Shown: positions 9,083 through 17,073 of the stretch, piece by piece | Position numbering within the stretch: the first letter of the stretch is position 1 | Layout of the letters: each line of letters opens with the position of its first letter | DNA from: Conexibacter sp. DBS9H8 | GTDB taxonomy: Bacteria > Actinomycetota > Thermoleophilia > Solirubrobacterales > Solirubrobacteraceae | DNA: 64,000 nucleotides | Assembly (NCBI RefSeq): GCF_023330685.1 | Contig: NZ_CP097128.1 | Coordinates: 1,178,001-1,242,000, forward strand | Reading direction: 5' to 3' | Position numbers and translations under genes: made by a program | The notes under the pieces: model-generated | Seen by the model: the letters and a program-made list of their open reading frames with translations, nothing else | The model's database searches: none | Told to the model about the DNA's origin: nothing

Positions 9083-9736
9083 TCAGGTCGTCCCTTTAAT
9101 GTGGCCGCTGCGGGCTGCGGCTATCGCGGCCTTGAGTTGTCTTGCGGAACTCTGGCCGATGATGTGCGCGACGATCCGACCGCGCGCTGTGATGGCAAAT
9201 GTTTCCGGCACGCCGGTTGCGCCGTAGCTAGCGGTGACGTCATTTCCGTGGTCATGGATGTTGGGGTAGCTGATCCGGTAGCGGCGGATGAAGGCCGTCG
9301 CGTCGCGCGGGTCGTCCTGCTGGTCGAGGCCAAGGAACAGCACCCCGTCGGGGCGGGCTACTTGTCGCCATGCCTTTTCAAGTGTTGGCGCCTCAAGCTG
9401 ACAGGGCACGCACCAAGACGCCCAGATGTTCAGAATCACCGGGGTACCGTGAAGGTCCGACAGCGAGAGCGTGCCGCGTTCGAGCGCCGTAACGATTCGG
9501 GAACCGAACCTCGGGCCGAGCGATCCGCTGACGAGCACTGGTCGCCGAAAAGCGGGCGCATCCGGCGTCTGGCCACGTGCCAGCGCGGCCTCGATTGTGC
9601 CTGTAGACCCCTGTGCCAGCAGCCCGTAGGCCAGAAGCGCAATGAACCCGGTCACGACTGCCACGGCTGTGAGCGGGAGTAGCCATGATAGGCGCGCGGG
9701 CCGTGAGAGGTCGTCTGGTGGTGGCTCGGTGTTCAT
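9083..9736 (-). CDS. Membrane-anchored TlpA/ResA-like thioredoxin
   Basis: 217 residues. A cytoplasmic N-terminus, one transmembrane anchor (residues about 18-41) and an extracytoplasmic thioredoxin domain with Cys109-Val-Pro-Cys112 in NIWASWCVPCQLEAP. The cis-Pro loop is YGATGVPETF. Proteins of this type reduce disulfides in apocytochromes or metal-centre assembly proteins, fed with electrons by CcdA. An intact ccdA lies at 13425. The ATG overlaps the stop of an upstream frame (ATGA), suggesting coupling. It is the intact paralogue of the gene split by the ISL3 element. Confidence 0.88.
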   Translation of the reverse strand: MNTEPPPDDLSRPARLSWLLPLTAVAVVTGFIALLAYGLLAQGSTGTIEAALARGQTPDAPAFRRPVLVSGSLGPRFGSRIVTALERGTLSLSDLHGTPVILNIWASWCVPCQLEAPTLEKAWRQVARPDGVLFLGLDQQDDPRDATAFIRRYRISYPNIHDHGNDVTASYGATGVPETFAITARGRIVAHIIGQSSARQLKAAIAAARSGHIKGTT

Positions 9737-10115
9737 TTGGAAAAGCTGGGCGCCCTAATCTCGAACCGAGTATTGAAGGATCGGATCGCCTCGACCTCGG
9801 TGTACCGAGGAGTGACGAGCGTCGCGTACCACGCGAGGTCGGCGCGGGTGTCGATGTGGAGGATCCACCACACCGGTGTTCCCGGATCCATCAGTTCAAT
9901 GACCGCGCTGGATCGTCGTTTGTGTGGTGCGCGCTGATCAGCCAGACGGTCTGGGCGAACGTCGACCAGCGAAACCAGCGACTGGTCCCGAACGGAGGGA
10001 GCTCGTTGGACCCGTCATCTGAATCGCGCTGGTTAGCCTGGGTCGACAACGCACACAGCACAGCCCGCGTGATGCGCGTGTGACGTATGGCTCGCCACCC
10101 GATCTGAACCGTCAC
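9733..10115 (-). pseudogene. Possible frameshifted gene coupled to tlpA
   Basis: Upstream of tlpA on the same strand, one frame starts at a GTG at 10115 (VTVQIGWRAIRHTRITRAVL) and runs to 9891. A second frame with good composition (ELMDPGTPVWWILHIDTRAD) continues from about 9900 to a stop at 9733 that overlaps the tlpA ATG. Together they could be one gene with a frameshift near 9895. I recognise no family. The operator candidate at 10137-10153 stands 22 bases before the GTG, which supports transcription from there into tlpA. Confidence 0.35.
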
Positions 10116-10136
10116 GTCAGCTGCGCGCCGAAGCAC

Positions 10137-10153
10137 CACGATGCCGCATAGTA
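10137..10153 (-). promoter_or_regulatory. Candidate BlaI-type operator (site 2) before the tlpA operon
   Basis: On the - strand TACTAT-gcggc-ATCGTG. It closely resembles site 3 in front of blaI (TACTAT-gctgg-ATCGCA) and is well placed to control the tlpA transcript. Confidence 0.5.
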
Positions 10154-10369
10154 GCTGGAACCAACCCGAACGCGCGAGCACCATGAGCCGGTACCACCCG
10201 CACCACACGTGCAGTGCGGTGCACGGCGCCCACGTCCAAAACGCTAGGCAATCCGCCGGTGGGAGTTATAGCTGCGGATGCCGCGGATCGGCGTTGGCTC
10301 GTGGAAACCGGAGTGAGAGTGATGGGGCGGATTACAGTGACGTTGCAACACCAAACGCTGCTGTGGAGG

Positions 10370-10720
10370 CTGTAATACGGGACGACGACGAGAGCGCTCA
10401 GAGGTTCAGGCGGCGAAGCGGCAGCTGATCGCCCGGGGCGTCAACAACGGCGAGGCGTGCCGACTGATTTGGATTAGCCGCAAGATCGGGAACCGCTGGC
10501 GGCATTGGCCGGCCGATCCCGAATTTCGCCGGAATGCTTGTCCGTTCGGAGCCTACGACGTGCATGAGGACCGCTCCGACGGCGAGCTGCGGGCGCACAA
10601 GAACACCGGCGAGGTGCTCAACTGCTTCCGGCCACCACGTGCCCACTACCCCGGCGATCGACGGATCTACCTGGGTGATGGACAACCTTTCCACGCACAA
10701 GATCGAAGACATCCGCGCTG
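10370..10720 (+). pseudogene. Transposase remnants (helix-turn-helix and IS630-like catalytic pieces)
   Basis: Translated pieces include VQAAKRQLIARGVNNGEACR at about 10400-10460, typical of a transposase helix-turn-helix. A later segment, YPGDRRIYLG in one frame continuing as VMDNLSTHKIEDIRAG in another, resembles the second-Asp region (IYLVMDNLSAHK) of IS630-type DDE transposases. Several frameshifts separate the pieces and no full gene is present. Whether both come from one element is unclear. Confidence 0.5.
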
Positions 10721-10839
10721 GCCTCCGTATCGTCAGATCCGACGACGGAGTGTCGGAGCAGGTCGCGAGTCTAGGTACCCTCCCGATCGGCCCGGCAAGC
10801 TGTCTGATCGTCTTTGGGTCGACGGCTCGAGCGCAAGCT

Positions 10840-11110
10840 ATCCACTGCCGAACGCTGCCGGGCGCTTCAACCTCACCCAGGCCGAACTCATCTCCACCCG
10901 TCGCGCCACGTCGAGGTGGTGCCGGCGCGGACGAGCAGCTGCCGTTTCGCGAGGCGAACTTCAACACGGTGGTGGCCACAAATCGTGTTGTGCACGATTC
11001 CCGATCCTCAGGCGGGCGGCTGAGATCAGGCTTCCCTGGACGCCGGCGGGCGTCTGCTGTTCCTCGAGCACGTGCGCTCAGAGGAAGCGAAGGACGGCAC
11101 GCCGACAGGA
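10840..11110 (+). pseudogene. Class I SAM methyltransferase remnant
   Basis: Fragments of a UbiE-like methyltransferase appear in different frames: LPFREANFNTVVAT, then IVLCTIPDPQA, then GRLLFLEHVRSEEAKD. These match the order of the usual acidic loop, post-II (VLCTVPDP) and post-III (GGRLLFLEHV) motifs. Each join needs a frameshift and the N-terminal SAM-binding motif is eroded. The gene is dead. No convincing gene is seen from 11111 to 11349. Confidence 0.65.
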
Positions 11111-11349
11111 TCGCCTCGAGGTCCGTGAGGCTGGTTCGGACGCGGCCGCCACCCCAACCGCGAGCACCCCGAGGGCGATCGAGCCCTTCGAACTGAAGGT
11201 GGCGACGTTGAGCGGGATCAGACTCCGAAGGCCCCTCCCATTGTGCGTCCTTTGATCGTCGGCGAAGCGATGGACTCGCGCTTCGCATACGACTGCGAAA
11301 CGGCGCCGGCGTTGCAGCCTGCGGAGCTGCTGGCCCGGATGCCGACCGC

Positions 11350-12258
11350 CTACCGGCTCACCCACGCGCGGGCCGCGGCGACGACCAGAAGAGCCGGGAA
11401 CGCGAGCATGAACGGCCCGCAGCTCTGCATCAGCAGCAACATCAAACTGATGTGAGCGGTCGCGGTCGCATGTGCCACCAAAAGCACCGCAAGCATCAAG
11501 ACCCCAATAGTGAGTCCACCAGCGACCTGGAGCCGGAGCGGCAGCAGCGGCGGAGAGCCGCCCAGCAGGTGATCGACCCGTTCAGTGGAGACACCGACTA
11601 CGGCAGGGTCTCCGGCCTCGCCGAACGTGAGCATCGCCGAAGCCAGCGGCTGGGGACCGCCCCCGGCGCGAACTGCCGCCTCGTCGGCGGCGAGCTCCGA
11701 GACCATTGCGTAGTCACGGTTCATCCGCCGCATCGCGGGCACAAAGAAGAGACCGTCCCCGAGCGCCCGGGTGACGAGCAGGCGAAATGGATCTCGGACG
11801 CACGTGTGATGGGTCTCGTGGGCGAGGACGGATCGCAGCTCGTCTCGGTTCAGCCGCTCGAGTGCGCCGGTCGAGATGTAGATGCGAGGTTGCAGCAGCC
11901 CCGCGCAGAATGCTTGTGGAGCAGCGTCAGCCACTACCTCGACCGGCGGGTAACCGGGAAGCGTTTCGACGGGCTGCAGCGACCGTAGGTACCTGCTCGT
12001 GGAACGCTGGAGACGCAGTGCCGAGCTCAGCGTCCGGACGATCACCATCATGCCGATGGCACCGATTGCCATCGCCAGTAGCCCAACAGGGTCCAGGGTG
12101 GTCAGCCAAGAGCGGCAGGCCGCGAATGCCCGCGCCGCCGACGGGACGCTGAACGACATGGCGCGCAGAGCGACGGCCATCGAGGCGAGCGCGACCAGAA
12201 CGCCCGCCAGCGCAAGAGCGCCGTTCAGCCTGAACAACCGGTTCGCGTTAGAGCTCAT
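11350..12258 (-). CDS. M56-family (BlaR1-like) membrane metalloprotease
   Basis: 302 residues from an ATG at 12258 that overlaps the last codons of blaI by 11 bases. Transmembrane helices flank a zinc protease core with His147-Glu-Thr-His-His151 in LRSVLAHETHHTCVRDPF and a downstream SELAADEAA that could supply the third ligand. The protein ends in further helices. There is no C-terminal penicillin-binding sensor domain as in BlaR1 or MecR1. The usual role is to cut the cognate BlaI repressor when a signal is sensed; here the signal is unknown. The neighbours (ccdA, tlpA, copCD) suggest redox or metal stress. Confidence 0.85.
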   Translation of the reverse strand: MSSNANRLFRLNGALALAGVLVALASMAVALRAMSFSVPSAARAFAACRSWLTTLDPVGLLAMAIGAIGMMVIVRTLSSALRLQRSTSRYLRSLQPVETLPGYPPVEVVADAAPQAFCAGLLQPRIYISTGALERLNRDELRSVLAHETHHTCVRDPFRLLVTRALGDGLFFVPAMRRMNRDYAMVSELAADEAAVRAGGGPQPLASAMLTFGEAGDPAVVGVSTERVDHLLGGSPPLLPLRLQVAGGLTIGVLMLAVLLVAHATATAHISLMLLLMQSCGPFMLAFPALLVVAAARAWVSR

Positions 12259-12646
12259 CGCGAGCCAGCTTTTGTAGGCGGCGGAGGGTGGCTGGATCGG
12301 CGGACGTGAGCGCTCGCGCGAAGTGCGCCAGCGCCACGTCGCCGTACTCCTGAACCAGCCCGGCCACTTGCGCCCGCGCACGCCCTTCCCGGTACTCCCC
12401 CTGAGAGAGAGTCGGCACGTAAGTGTCGCTGCGACCGGTGCGCGTGCGGTCGAGCAGCCCCTTCTTGTGCAACCGCTGCATCACAGTCATGTAGGTCGTA
12501 TAGGCACGCGGAGTCGCCGCTACTTGATTGAGCGCCTCCATCACCTGCTTGACGTTCGTCTCGCCCCGGCGCCACACCTCCTGCATGATCTCGGCCTCCA
12601 GCTCGTACAGTGACGGCAGCGGCTCTGGCGTCCGCGAACGGGGCAT
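12248..12646 (-). CDS. blaI: BlaI/MecI-family repressor
   Basis: 132 residues from an ATG giving MPRSRTPEPLPSLYELEAEI; the open frame extends 12 codons further. The winged-helix DNA-binding domain shows EAEIMQEVWRRGETNVKQVM and RAYTTYMTVMQRLHKKGLLD, the BlaI recognition helix and wing, followed by a dimerisation tail. BlaI repressors bind dyads with TACTAC/GTAGTA half-sites and are cleaved by partner M56 proteases; the partner gene overlaps downstream. A candidate operator sits 101 bases upstream at 12747, and related sites precede several genes nearby. Confidence 0.9.
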   Translation of the reverse strand: MPRSRTPEPLPSLYELEAEIMQEVWRRGETNVKQVMEALNQVAATPRAYTTYMTVMQRLHKKGLLDRTRTGRSDTYVPTLSQGEYREGRARAQVAGLVQEYGDVALAHFARALTSADPATLRRLQKLARDEL

Positions 12647-12746
12647 CGGACCAAGGATATCCCCCTCATGCGGAGGGCACATCGACTGAAGGCCATCACG
12701 GCTGCTCGCCCAGGATAGGCGATCACCCCTGGTGCCATCTATTGGC

Positions 12747-12763
12747 TACTATGCTGGATCGCA
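12747..12763. promoter_or_regulatory. Candidate BlaI-type operator (site 3) in the blaI/ccdA divergent region
   Basis: TACTAT-gctgg-ATCGCA lies between blaI on the - strand and the TPR-ccdA transcript on the + strand, consistent with autoregulation and control of ccdA. Confidence 0.5.
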
Positions 12764-12839
12764 GCAAAGTGAGGGTGACCGTGACCACAACATTGTCTCA
12801 GCTGCGCAGGTGTGCGCTATCAGCCTCGGGAGACGTGGG

Positions 12840-13409
12840 CGCGCTAGCACCACCCGAAATGGCTCGGTCCACGACCGTCGCAAGGCGCTGGCGGCGCGTG
12901 GCCCCGGCCCGGCGTACGGCGCTTCCTGATCACCTTCGCCGTGCTGATCGTGTCGTTAGGCGTCTATGCCATGGGAGACCGGGCGCTTCGCCCGACCGGT
13001 CACTGCGCGCGGCGCCGTTCGCACCCACGCCGCGCCTCCCACCGGCCCTAGCCCGAGGGACAGTGCTGTTCGACCAGGCGTTGGGGCTCGACGAGGGCGG
13101 CCAGCTTGCCCTCGCGCTGCCGCTGTACGAGCAAGCCACAGCCACGTTGCCCCGGGGCGGGCAACGTCCGCGAACAGTACGGCTGGGCTCTCGCGCGCGG
13201 GACACCTCGCTCCAGCGCTTGGCGTGCGGCAAGCCCTGTCGCATGAACCGTCGCTCCCCGCGGCGCACCTGCACCTCGGCGCCGTGCTGCTGCGAGCCGG
13301 GAATCCAGCCCAGGCGCAGCGTCAGCTCAAGCGTGTGATCGCGCTCGATCCCACCGGGCCTACGGGCGCGCAAGCCAGAAACCTGCTCGCTACGATTGCG
13401 GATCGTTGA
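12840..13409 (+). pseudogene. Membrane-anchored TPR protein gene upstream of ccdA, frameshifted
   Basis: Pieces in three frames form a consistent order: a membrane segment (FLITFAVLIVSLGVYAMG, near 12925-12980), then LARGTVLFDQALGLDEGG and LALPLYEQATATLP, then QYGWALA, and finally LHLGAVLLRAGNPAQAQRQL and a clean C-terminus at 13409. This is the layout of anchored TPR proteins such as the C-terminal part of CcmH/CycH used in cytochrome c maturation. At least three frame changes are needed. It ends 15 bases before ccdA, so the two probably formed an operon. Confidence 0.6.
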
Positions 13410-13424
13410 TTCGCGTCTATTGGC

Positions 13425-14162
13425 ATGATTGGTAGCCCGAGCCTGCTGCTGGCGTTTGCCGCCGGAGTCGTGTCGTTCGTCTCGCCGTGCTGCCTGCCTC
13501 TCGTCCCCGGTTATCTGGCCACCGTGTGCGGCGCCCGCCCCGGTCAGGCCATGACCGGGAGGGTGGACCGTCGGGTCATGGCCCGGAGCGTGCTGTTCGT
13601 CGCCAGCTTCTCCATGATCTTCATCCTCTCAGGGCTCGCGGCCACGGCGATCGGATCGTGGCTATTTGCGAGTCGCACGACGCTGGAGCGGATCTCGGGT
13701 GTCCTGATCATCGCGATGGGCGCGCTGTTCGTCGGGTCGGTGTTCATCGTCCGTCTCAACCGCGAGTTCCGCCCGCACGCGCTGCTCGAGCGAGCCGGCC
13801 GTGGGGGACCGGTGCTGGCGGGAGCTGCCTTTGCGATCGCCTGGACGCCGTGCGTGGGCCCAACCCTGGGGGCGATCCTCGGGCTGGCCGCAACCGCTCC
13901 GGGGACCGCCAAGGGGGGGCTGCTGCTGGCGATGTACTCCGCCGGCCTCGCGCTCCCGTTTCTGTTCACGGCGATCGCGTTCAACACGGCCACGCGGGCA
14001 TTCGCCTTCTTCAAGCGCCACTATGCCGCGATCCAGATCGGCTCCGGACTGGTGATGGTTGGAATGGGATACCTGGTGATCACCGGCGAACTCTTCCAGC
14101 TGAACATCCAAGCCCAGCACCTTCTCGGGCACTTCGGGTTGAACTTCTTCCAGAGCGTGTAG
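13425..14162 (+). CDS. ccdA: CcdA-like cytochrome c biogenesis / thiol electron-transfer protein
   Basis: 245-residue membrane protein with six predicted helices. It has the two conserved Cys regions of the CcdA/DsbD core: SFVSPCCLPLVPGYL near residue 20 and AWTPCVGPTLGAILGLA near residue 140. CcdA passes reducing equivalents from cytoplasmic thioredoxin across the membrane to TlpA/ResA-type proteins, and an intact tlpA is at 9083. It is about three-quarters identical by eye to the broken copy at 4563-5299. It follows the damaged TPR gene closely and may be read from the region of site 3. Confidence 0.92.
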   Translation: MIGSPSLLLAFAAGVVSFVSPCCLPLVPGYLATVCGARPGQAMTGRVDRRVMARSVLFVASFSMIFILSGLAATAIGSWLFASRTTLERISGVLIIAMGALFVGSVFIVRLNREFRPHALLERAGRGGPVLAGAAFAIAWTPCVGPTLGAILGLAATAPGTAKGGLLLAMYSAGLALPFLFTAIAFNTATRAFAFFKRHYAAIQIGSGLVMVGMGYLVITGELFQLNIQAQHLLGHFGLNFFQSV

Positions 14163-14362
14163 AGCCGACACTCTGATGGGGATGGCGAACGACCAGACGA
14201 TCACGTTGAGCGTAGATCGCCAACGTGCCACTGAATCGCCTGATGCGAGGTAGCTTTCGTCGATGCTCGCCGCGCGAGCCGTTTAGCCCAGTGCTTGTCC
14301 GGCAGCGTCCGCCCCCCAATGGCCGTGTACTCGTGAGCGTCATCAACCCCTCGACTCCGGCG

Positions 14363-14379
14363 TACTACACTTCGTCGTA
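14363..14379. promoter_or_regulatory. Candidate BlaI-type operator (site 4)
   Basis: TACTAC-acttc-GTCGTA, with the same two half-sites as site 7 at 18691. It stands 19 bases before the GTG at 14399. The rest of 14163-14398 shows no gene. Confidence 0.55.
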
Positions 14380-14398
14380 ACAAACGACGGGAGGTCTC

Positions 14399-14668
14399 GT
14401 GGAGATCGCAACAATCAGCTCGATTCTGACTCCGCTCGCGTTTCTCGCATGCCCCGTGGGCATGGGAGCGATGATGTGGATGATGATGCGCGGCAACCGC
14501 AGCCGCCCCAATCAGCAGCCGACTCAGAGCCACGTTCCGGTGGCCGAGACATCCCCCCATCCATCCCTGGAGGTGCTGCGCGAGGAGCACCAACGCCTCG
14601 GTCAGCAGATCGAGCGGCTCGACAGCGGCCGGCGGGCAACCGCCGTCGGCTACGACGAGCAGCCGTGA
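14399..14668 (+). CDS. Small membrane protein with coiled-coil tail
   Basis: 89 residues, GTG start with GGGAGG 8-13 bases before it. One hydrophobic helix rich in Met ([23 protein letters not shown]) is followed by a polar linker and a heptad-like helix [19 protein letters not shown]. No enzyme motif. The Met cluster and one Cys in the membrane could bind soft metals, but this is speculative. The stop overlaps the next start (GTGA), so the pair is coupled. It is probably controlled by site 4. Confidence 0.7.
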   Translation: MEIATISSILTPLAFLACPVGMGAMMWMMMRGNRSRPNQQPTQSHVPVAETSPHPSLEVLREEHQRLGQQIERLDSGRRATAVGYDEQP

Positions 14669-14910
14669 GCGACTGGCTGTTTGGCCTGCTAGCGCTGGTG
14701 GCGGCTTCGCTGTGCCCGGCGCACATGTGGTGGCAGCATCGCCGCGGGCGACGTCCAGCCTGCTGCCCACCGTCTCAACCGTCGTCTTCGGTCAGCGACC
14801 GACTGCAGGATGAGCTGATCGTGCTCGAGCGCCGTCAAGCCGAGCTCGCGGCTCGGCTACAGCGCTTCGGCACGTCGATCGAGACACCGCAGGCGGGCGC
14901 GAGCCGCTGA
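14665..14910 (+). CDS. Small membrane protein, partner of the preceding gene
   Basis: 81 residues from a GTG overlapping the previous stop. It repeats the architecture of its neighbour: one N-terminal helix ([20 protein letters not shown]), a basic, Cys-containing linker (RRPACCPPS) and a coiled-coil helix [20 protein letters not shown]. The Cys-Pro-x-x-Met in the helix and the CC pair are possible metal ligands. The two proteins may form a hetero-oligomer; function unknown. Confidence 0.65.
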   Translation: MSDWLFGLLALVAASLCPAHMWWQHRRGRRPACCPPSQPSSSVSDRLQDELIVLERRQAELAARLQRFGTSIETPQAGASR

Positions 14911-14950
14911 GCGCGGGCGGTGGGAACTTCAGGGTGGTGCCGCGGCCGGC

Positions 14951-16951
14951 TCACCGGCGGAACGGTGGGTAGCGGAAGCTGTTGCGGATCAGGTGGGCTG
15001 GCGCGTCGACGATCGTCTCCCGCAGGACGCGATCATGGCTATCGATCGTCATCCGGTACCAGATCTCGGAGGCCGGGAGCGCGAAGGCGAGCTCGGTTTG
15101 ACCGTCGTGGCGGCGCAGGATGTGAACGTCGCTGGCGCCGGCGGCGTAGGCCTCGACCTGACTGATCAGGTCCTGGCCGCTCACGATCGTATGGTCGGGG
15201 AGCACGTGGCTGCCCGGTCCGCTGGTGACGGTCTCGGTGAGCGCGAGCCGGGGGATCGCTCGCATCGTCTGCGTCACGCGCGCCAGCAGCGCCGGCTGAT
15301 TGGGTCCTGGCGGCCACGGAATCTCGATTCGTGCAGACCCGCCCTTCCACGGCGGGTCCGATGCCGTCACGGTGAGGGCGGTGATACCGCGGCGCAGGGC
15401 GTAGTGGAGCGTGAAGCAGGTCGTGCCGCAAGGCCGGGGAAACAGGTCGACTCCGGCCGGTCCTGTGCCCGGCGCGACGGCGTTGGCGGTCAATCGGATG
15501 CCGGGTCCCGGCGTCTCGGTCGGCGGGAGCACCGCAAAGCGCAGCTCCTCTGAGGTGGCGGTGACGCCGACCACCAGCTGGCCGGCCAGGTCCGCAAGCT
15601 GGAGCGTAGGCCCAGTTACCGGGGGCGGACCCAGCAGCGCGCGGGCGCGACGGGCCGCGGCCGGCGATGCCGCGACAGCGGGCTGCGGTGGCGCCGTGTT
15701 GGCCAGTACGCCGGCGGCGAGCAACACGCCAGCGAGCAGGCCCAGCTCCCCTCGGGTCAGGCGCCGTAGCAGCGGCAGGCGCAGTCCTGAATTAGACGGC
15801 AGGGCCCGCTTGCGCGCTGCCAGCGCGGTGGCGAGGGCAAGCGCGCCAAGGGCGCCCTTGGCCAGCAGCACGTTCCCGTAACTGGTGTCGACAAGCTGCC
15901 CAACGTGCTGGAACTCGGCCAGGGCGGTGATCACGCCGGCGCCGAGCATCACGCTCACCGTCCACAGCGCCAGCCGGGCGTAGCGCCGCAGGGGCTCGTG
16001 GAGTTCATGCGCCGTCAGCGCACGGCGGCCCCGGCTGATCACGAGCACGAGATGCGCGAGCGCGCCCGTCCACACTGCGGCGGCCGTAAGGTGCACCGTG
16101 TTGGCGGCAACGGCCCATGCGTGCCCGGAGCTTCCGGAATGACCTCGCCAGGCCGTGGCGAGGATTGCCGCAATCAGCGGCGCGACGGCTGCTTGCCGTC
16201 GCCAGAGTCCGATCCAGGCGGCCACTACTAGCGCGGCAAACAAGAGCAGCGTCAGCGCCCCCGACCGCGACCGAAGTGCGGCCCCCAGGGAGCTAAAGGC
16301 GGGCAGGATGCCGCCACCCGCGATCGCATGGGCCAGCAGCAGCATCAGCGCCAGCGACGCCGCCATAGCAAGCGCGATGCCGATCCGCACCGGTGCCGGG
16401 GCTATGGGATCCCCCCGACCTGCCTGGATCCGCCACACCGCGCGTTCGCTGACGGTGCCGCCGAGTGCGAGCGCCAGGCCGGCGAACAGCAGCCAACTCG
16501 CCACAGCCTGCCCCCAACCAATCTGCGCACCTGAGGCTAGGACGTGAGGTAGCACCGCGCCCGATCCCGCGGCGAACGCAAACTCGCCAACGGTAAGGTG
16601 CCCGTCACCGCTGGAAACGACCCGCCAGGACACGACGTACACGCCGCGCGTGGCAGTGGGCAACCGTTGAACGGCGACATTCCCCTGGACGGTCGGACGC
16701 GACAGCGGGATGCGGGCCCCCGCGGCGTCCCGCACGGAGACCCGCGTGGCCGTGGGCACGACGGCCACGCTGAAGTCCAGTGTGAGCTGCCGCGGCGCGC
16801 GCGCGAGCCGAGCGCCCTGGGTCGGGGTCGAGCGGATCAGGAACGCGTGCGCGGCCGCCGGCGCGGGCCGCAGCAGCATGAGCGCCCCAAACGCCAACGC
16901 CGCGACGCACAGGACAGCAGGCGGGCGTCGTCGGGCGAAGTTCCGGACCAT
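14951..16951 (-). CDS. CopC-CopD fusion, copper resistance/uptake protein
   Basis: 666 residues. A signal peptide ending in AAAHA exposes an N-terminal His, a known CopC copper ligand, followed by FLIRSTPTQGARLARAPRQL. The CopC beta-sandwich runs to about residue 130, with SSGDGHLTVGEFAFA containing the second His region. About eight membrane helices of a CopD domain follow, with conserved His in WRGHSGSSGHAWAVAANTVH. The last 200 residues are an extracytoplasmic domain of unclear role. Such fusions are common in actinomycetes for copper import or handling. Candidate site 5 abuts the ATG with only one base between them, leaving no room for a ribosome binding site, so a leaderless mRNA is likely. 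Confidence 0.88.
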   Translation of the reverse strand: MVRNFARRRPPAVLCVAALAFGALMLLRPAPAAAHAFLIRSTPTQGARLARAPRQLTLDFSVAVVPTATRVSVRDAAGARIPLSRPTVQGNVAVQRLPTATRGVYVVSWRVVSSGDGHLTVGEFAFAAGSGAVLPHVLASGAQIGWGQAVASWLLFAGLALALGGTVSERAVWRIQAGRGDPIAPAPVRIGIALAMAASLALMLLLAHAIAGGGILPAFSSLGAALRSRSGALTLLLFAALVVAAWIGLWRRQAAVAPLIAAILATAWRGHSGSSGHAWAVAANTVHLTAAAVWTGALAHLVLVISRGRRALTAHELHEPLRRYARLALWTVSVMLGAGVITALAEFQHVGQLVDTSYGNVLLAKGALGALALATALAARKRALPSNSGLRLPLLRRLTRGELGLLAGVLLAAGVLANTAPPQPAVAASPAAARRARALLGPPPVTGPTLQLADLAGQLVVGVTATSEELRFAVLPPTETPGPGIRLTANAVAPGTGPAGVDLFPRPCGTTCFTLHYALRRGITALTVTASDPPWKGGSARIEIPWPPGPNQPALLARVTQTMRAIPRLALTETVTSGPGSHVLPDHTIVSGQDLISQVEAYAAGASDVHILRRHDGQTELAFALPASEIWYRMTIDSHDRVLRETIVDAPAHLIRNSFRYPPFRR

Positions 16952-16952
16952 C

Positions 16953-16969
16953 TTCTACAGGGAATAGTA
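16953..16969 (-). promoter_or_regulatory. Candidate BlaI-type operator (site 5) at the copCD start
   Basis: On the - strand TACTAT-tccct-GTAGAA, ending one base before the copCD ATG. Confidence 0.5.
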
Positions 16970-17043
16970 GGTGAACCGAGGAGCCGACGCGATTCTGGAC
17001 GGAACAGGAGGACGAGGTGCCCCATAACCCGCGAGCGTCGACC

Positions 17044-17060
17044 TGCTAGCCACTGTAGTA
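17044..17060 (-). promoter_or_regulatory. Candidate BlaI-type operator (site 6)
   Basis: On the - strand TACTAC-agtgg-CTAGCA, 13 bases before the ATG of the His-rich membrane protein on the + strand. The second half-site is weaker than at sites 4 and 7. Confidence 0.4.
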
Positions 17061-17073
17061 ATCTCGACCGCCG

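Noticed and set aside
10398-11288. 296-codon - strand frame
   Set aside because: Covers transposase and methyltransferase remnants that read on the + strand; no coherent protein.
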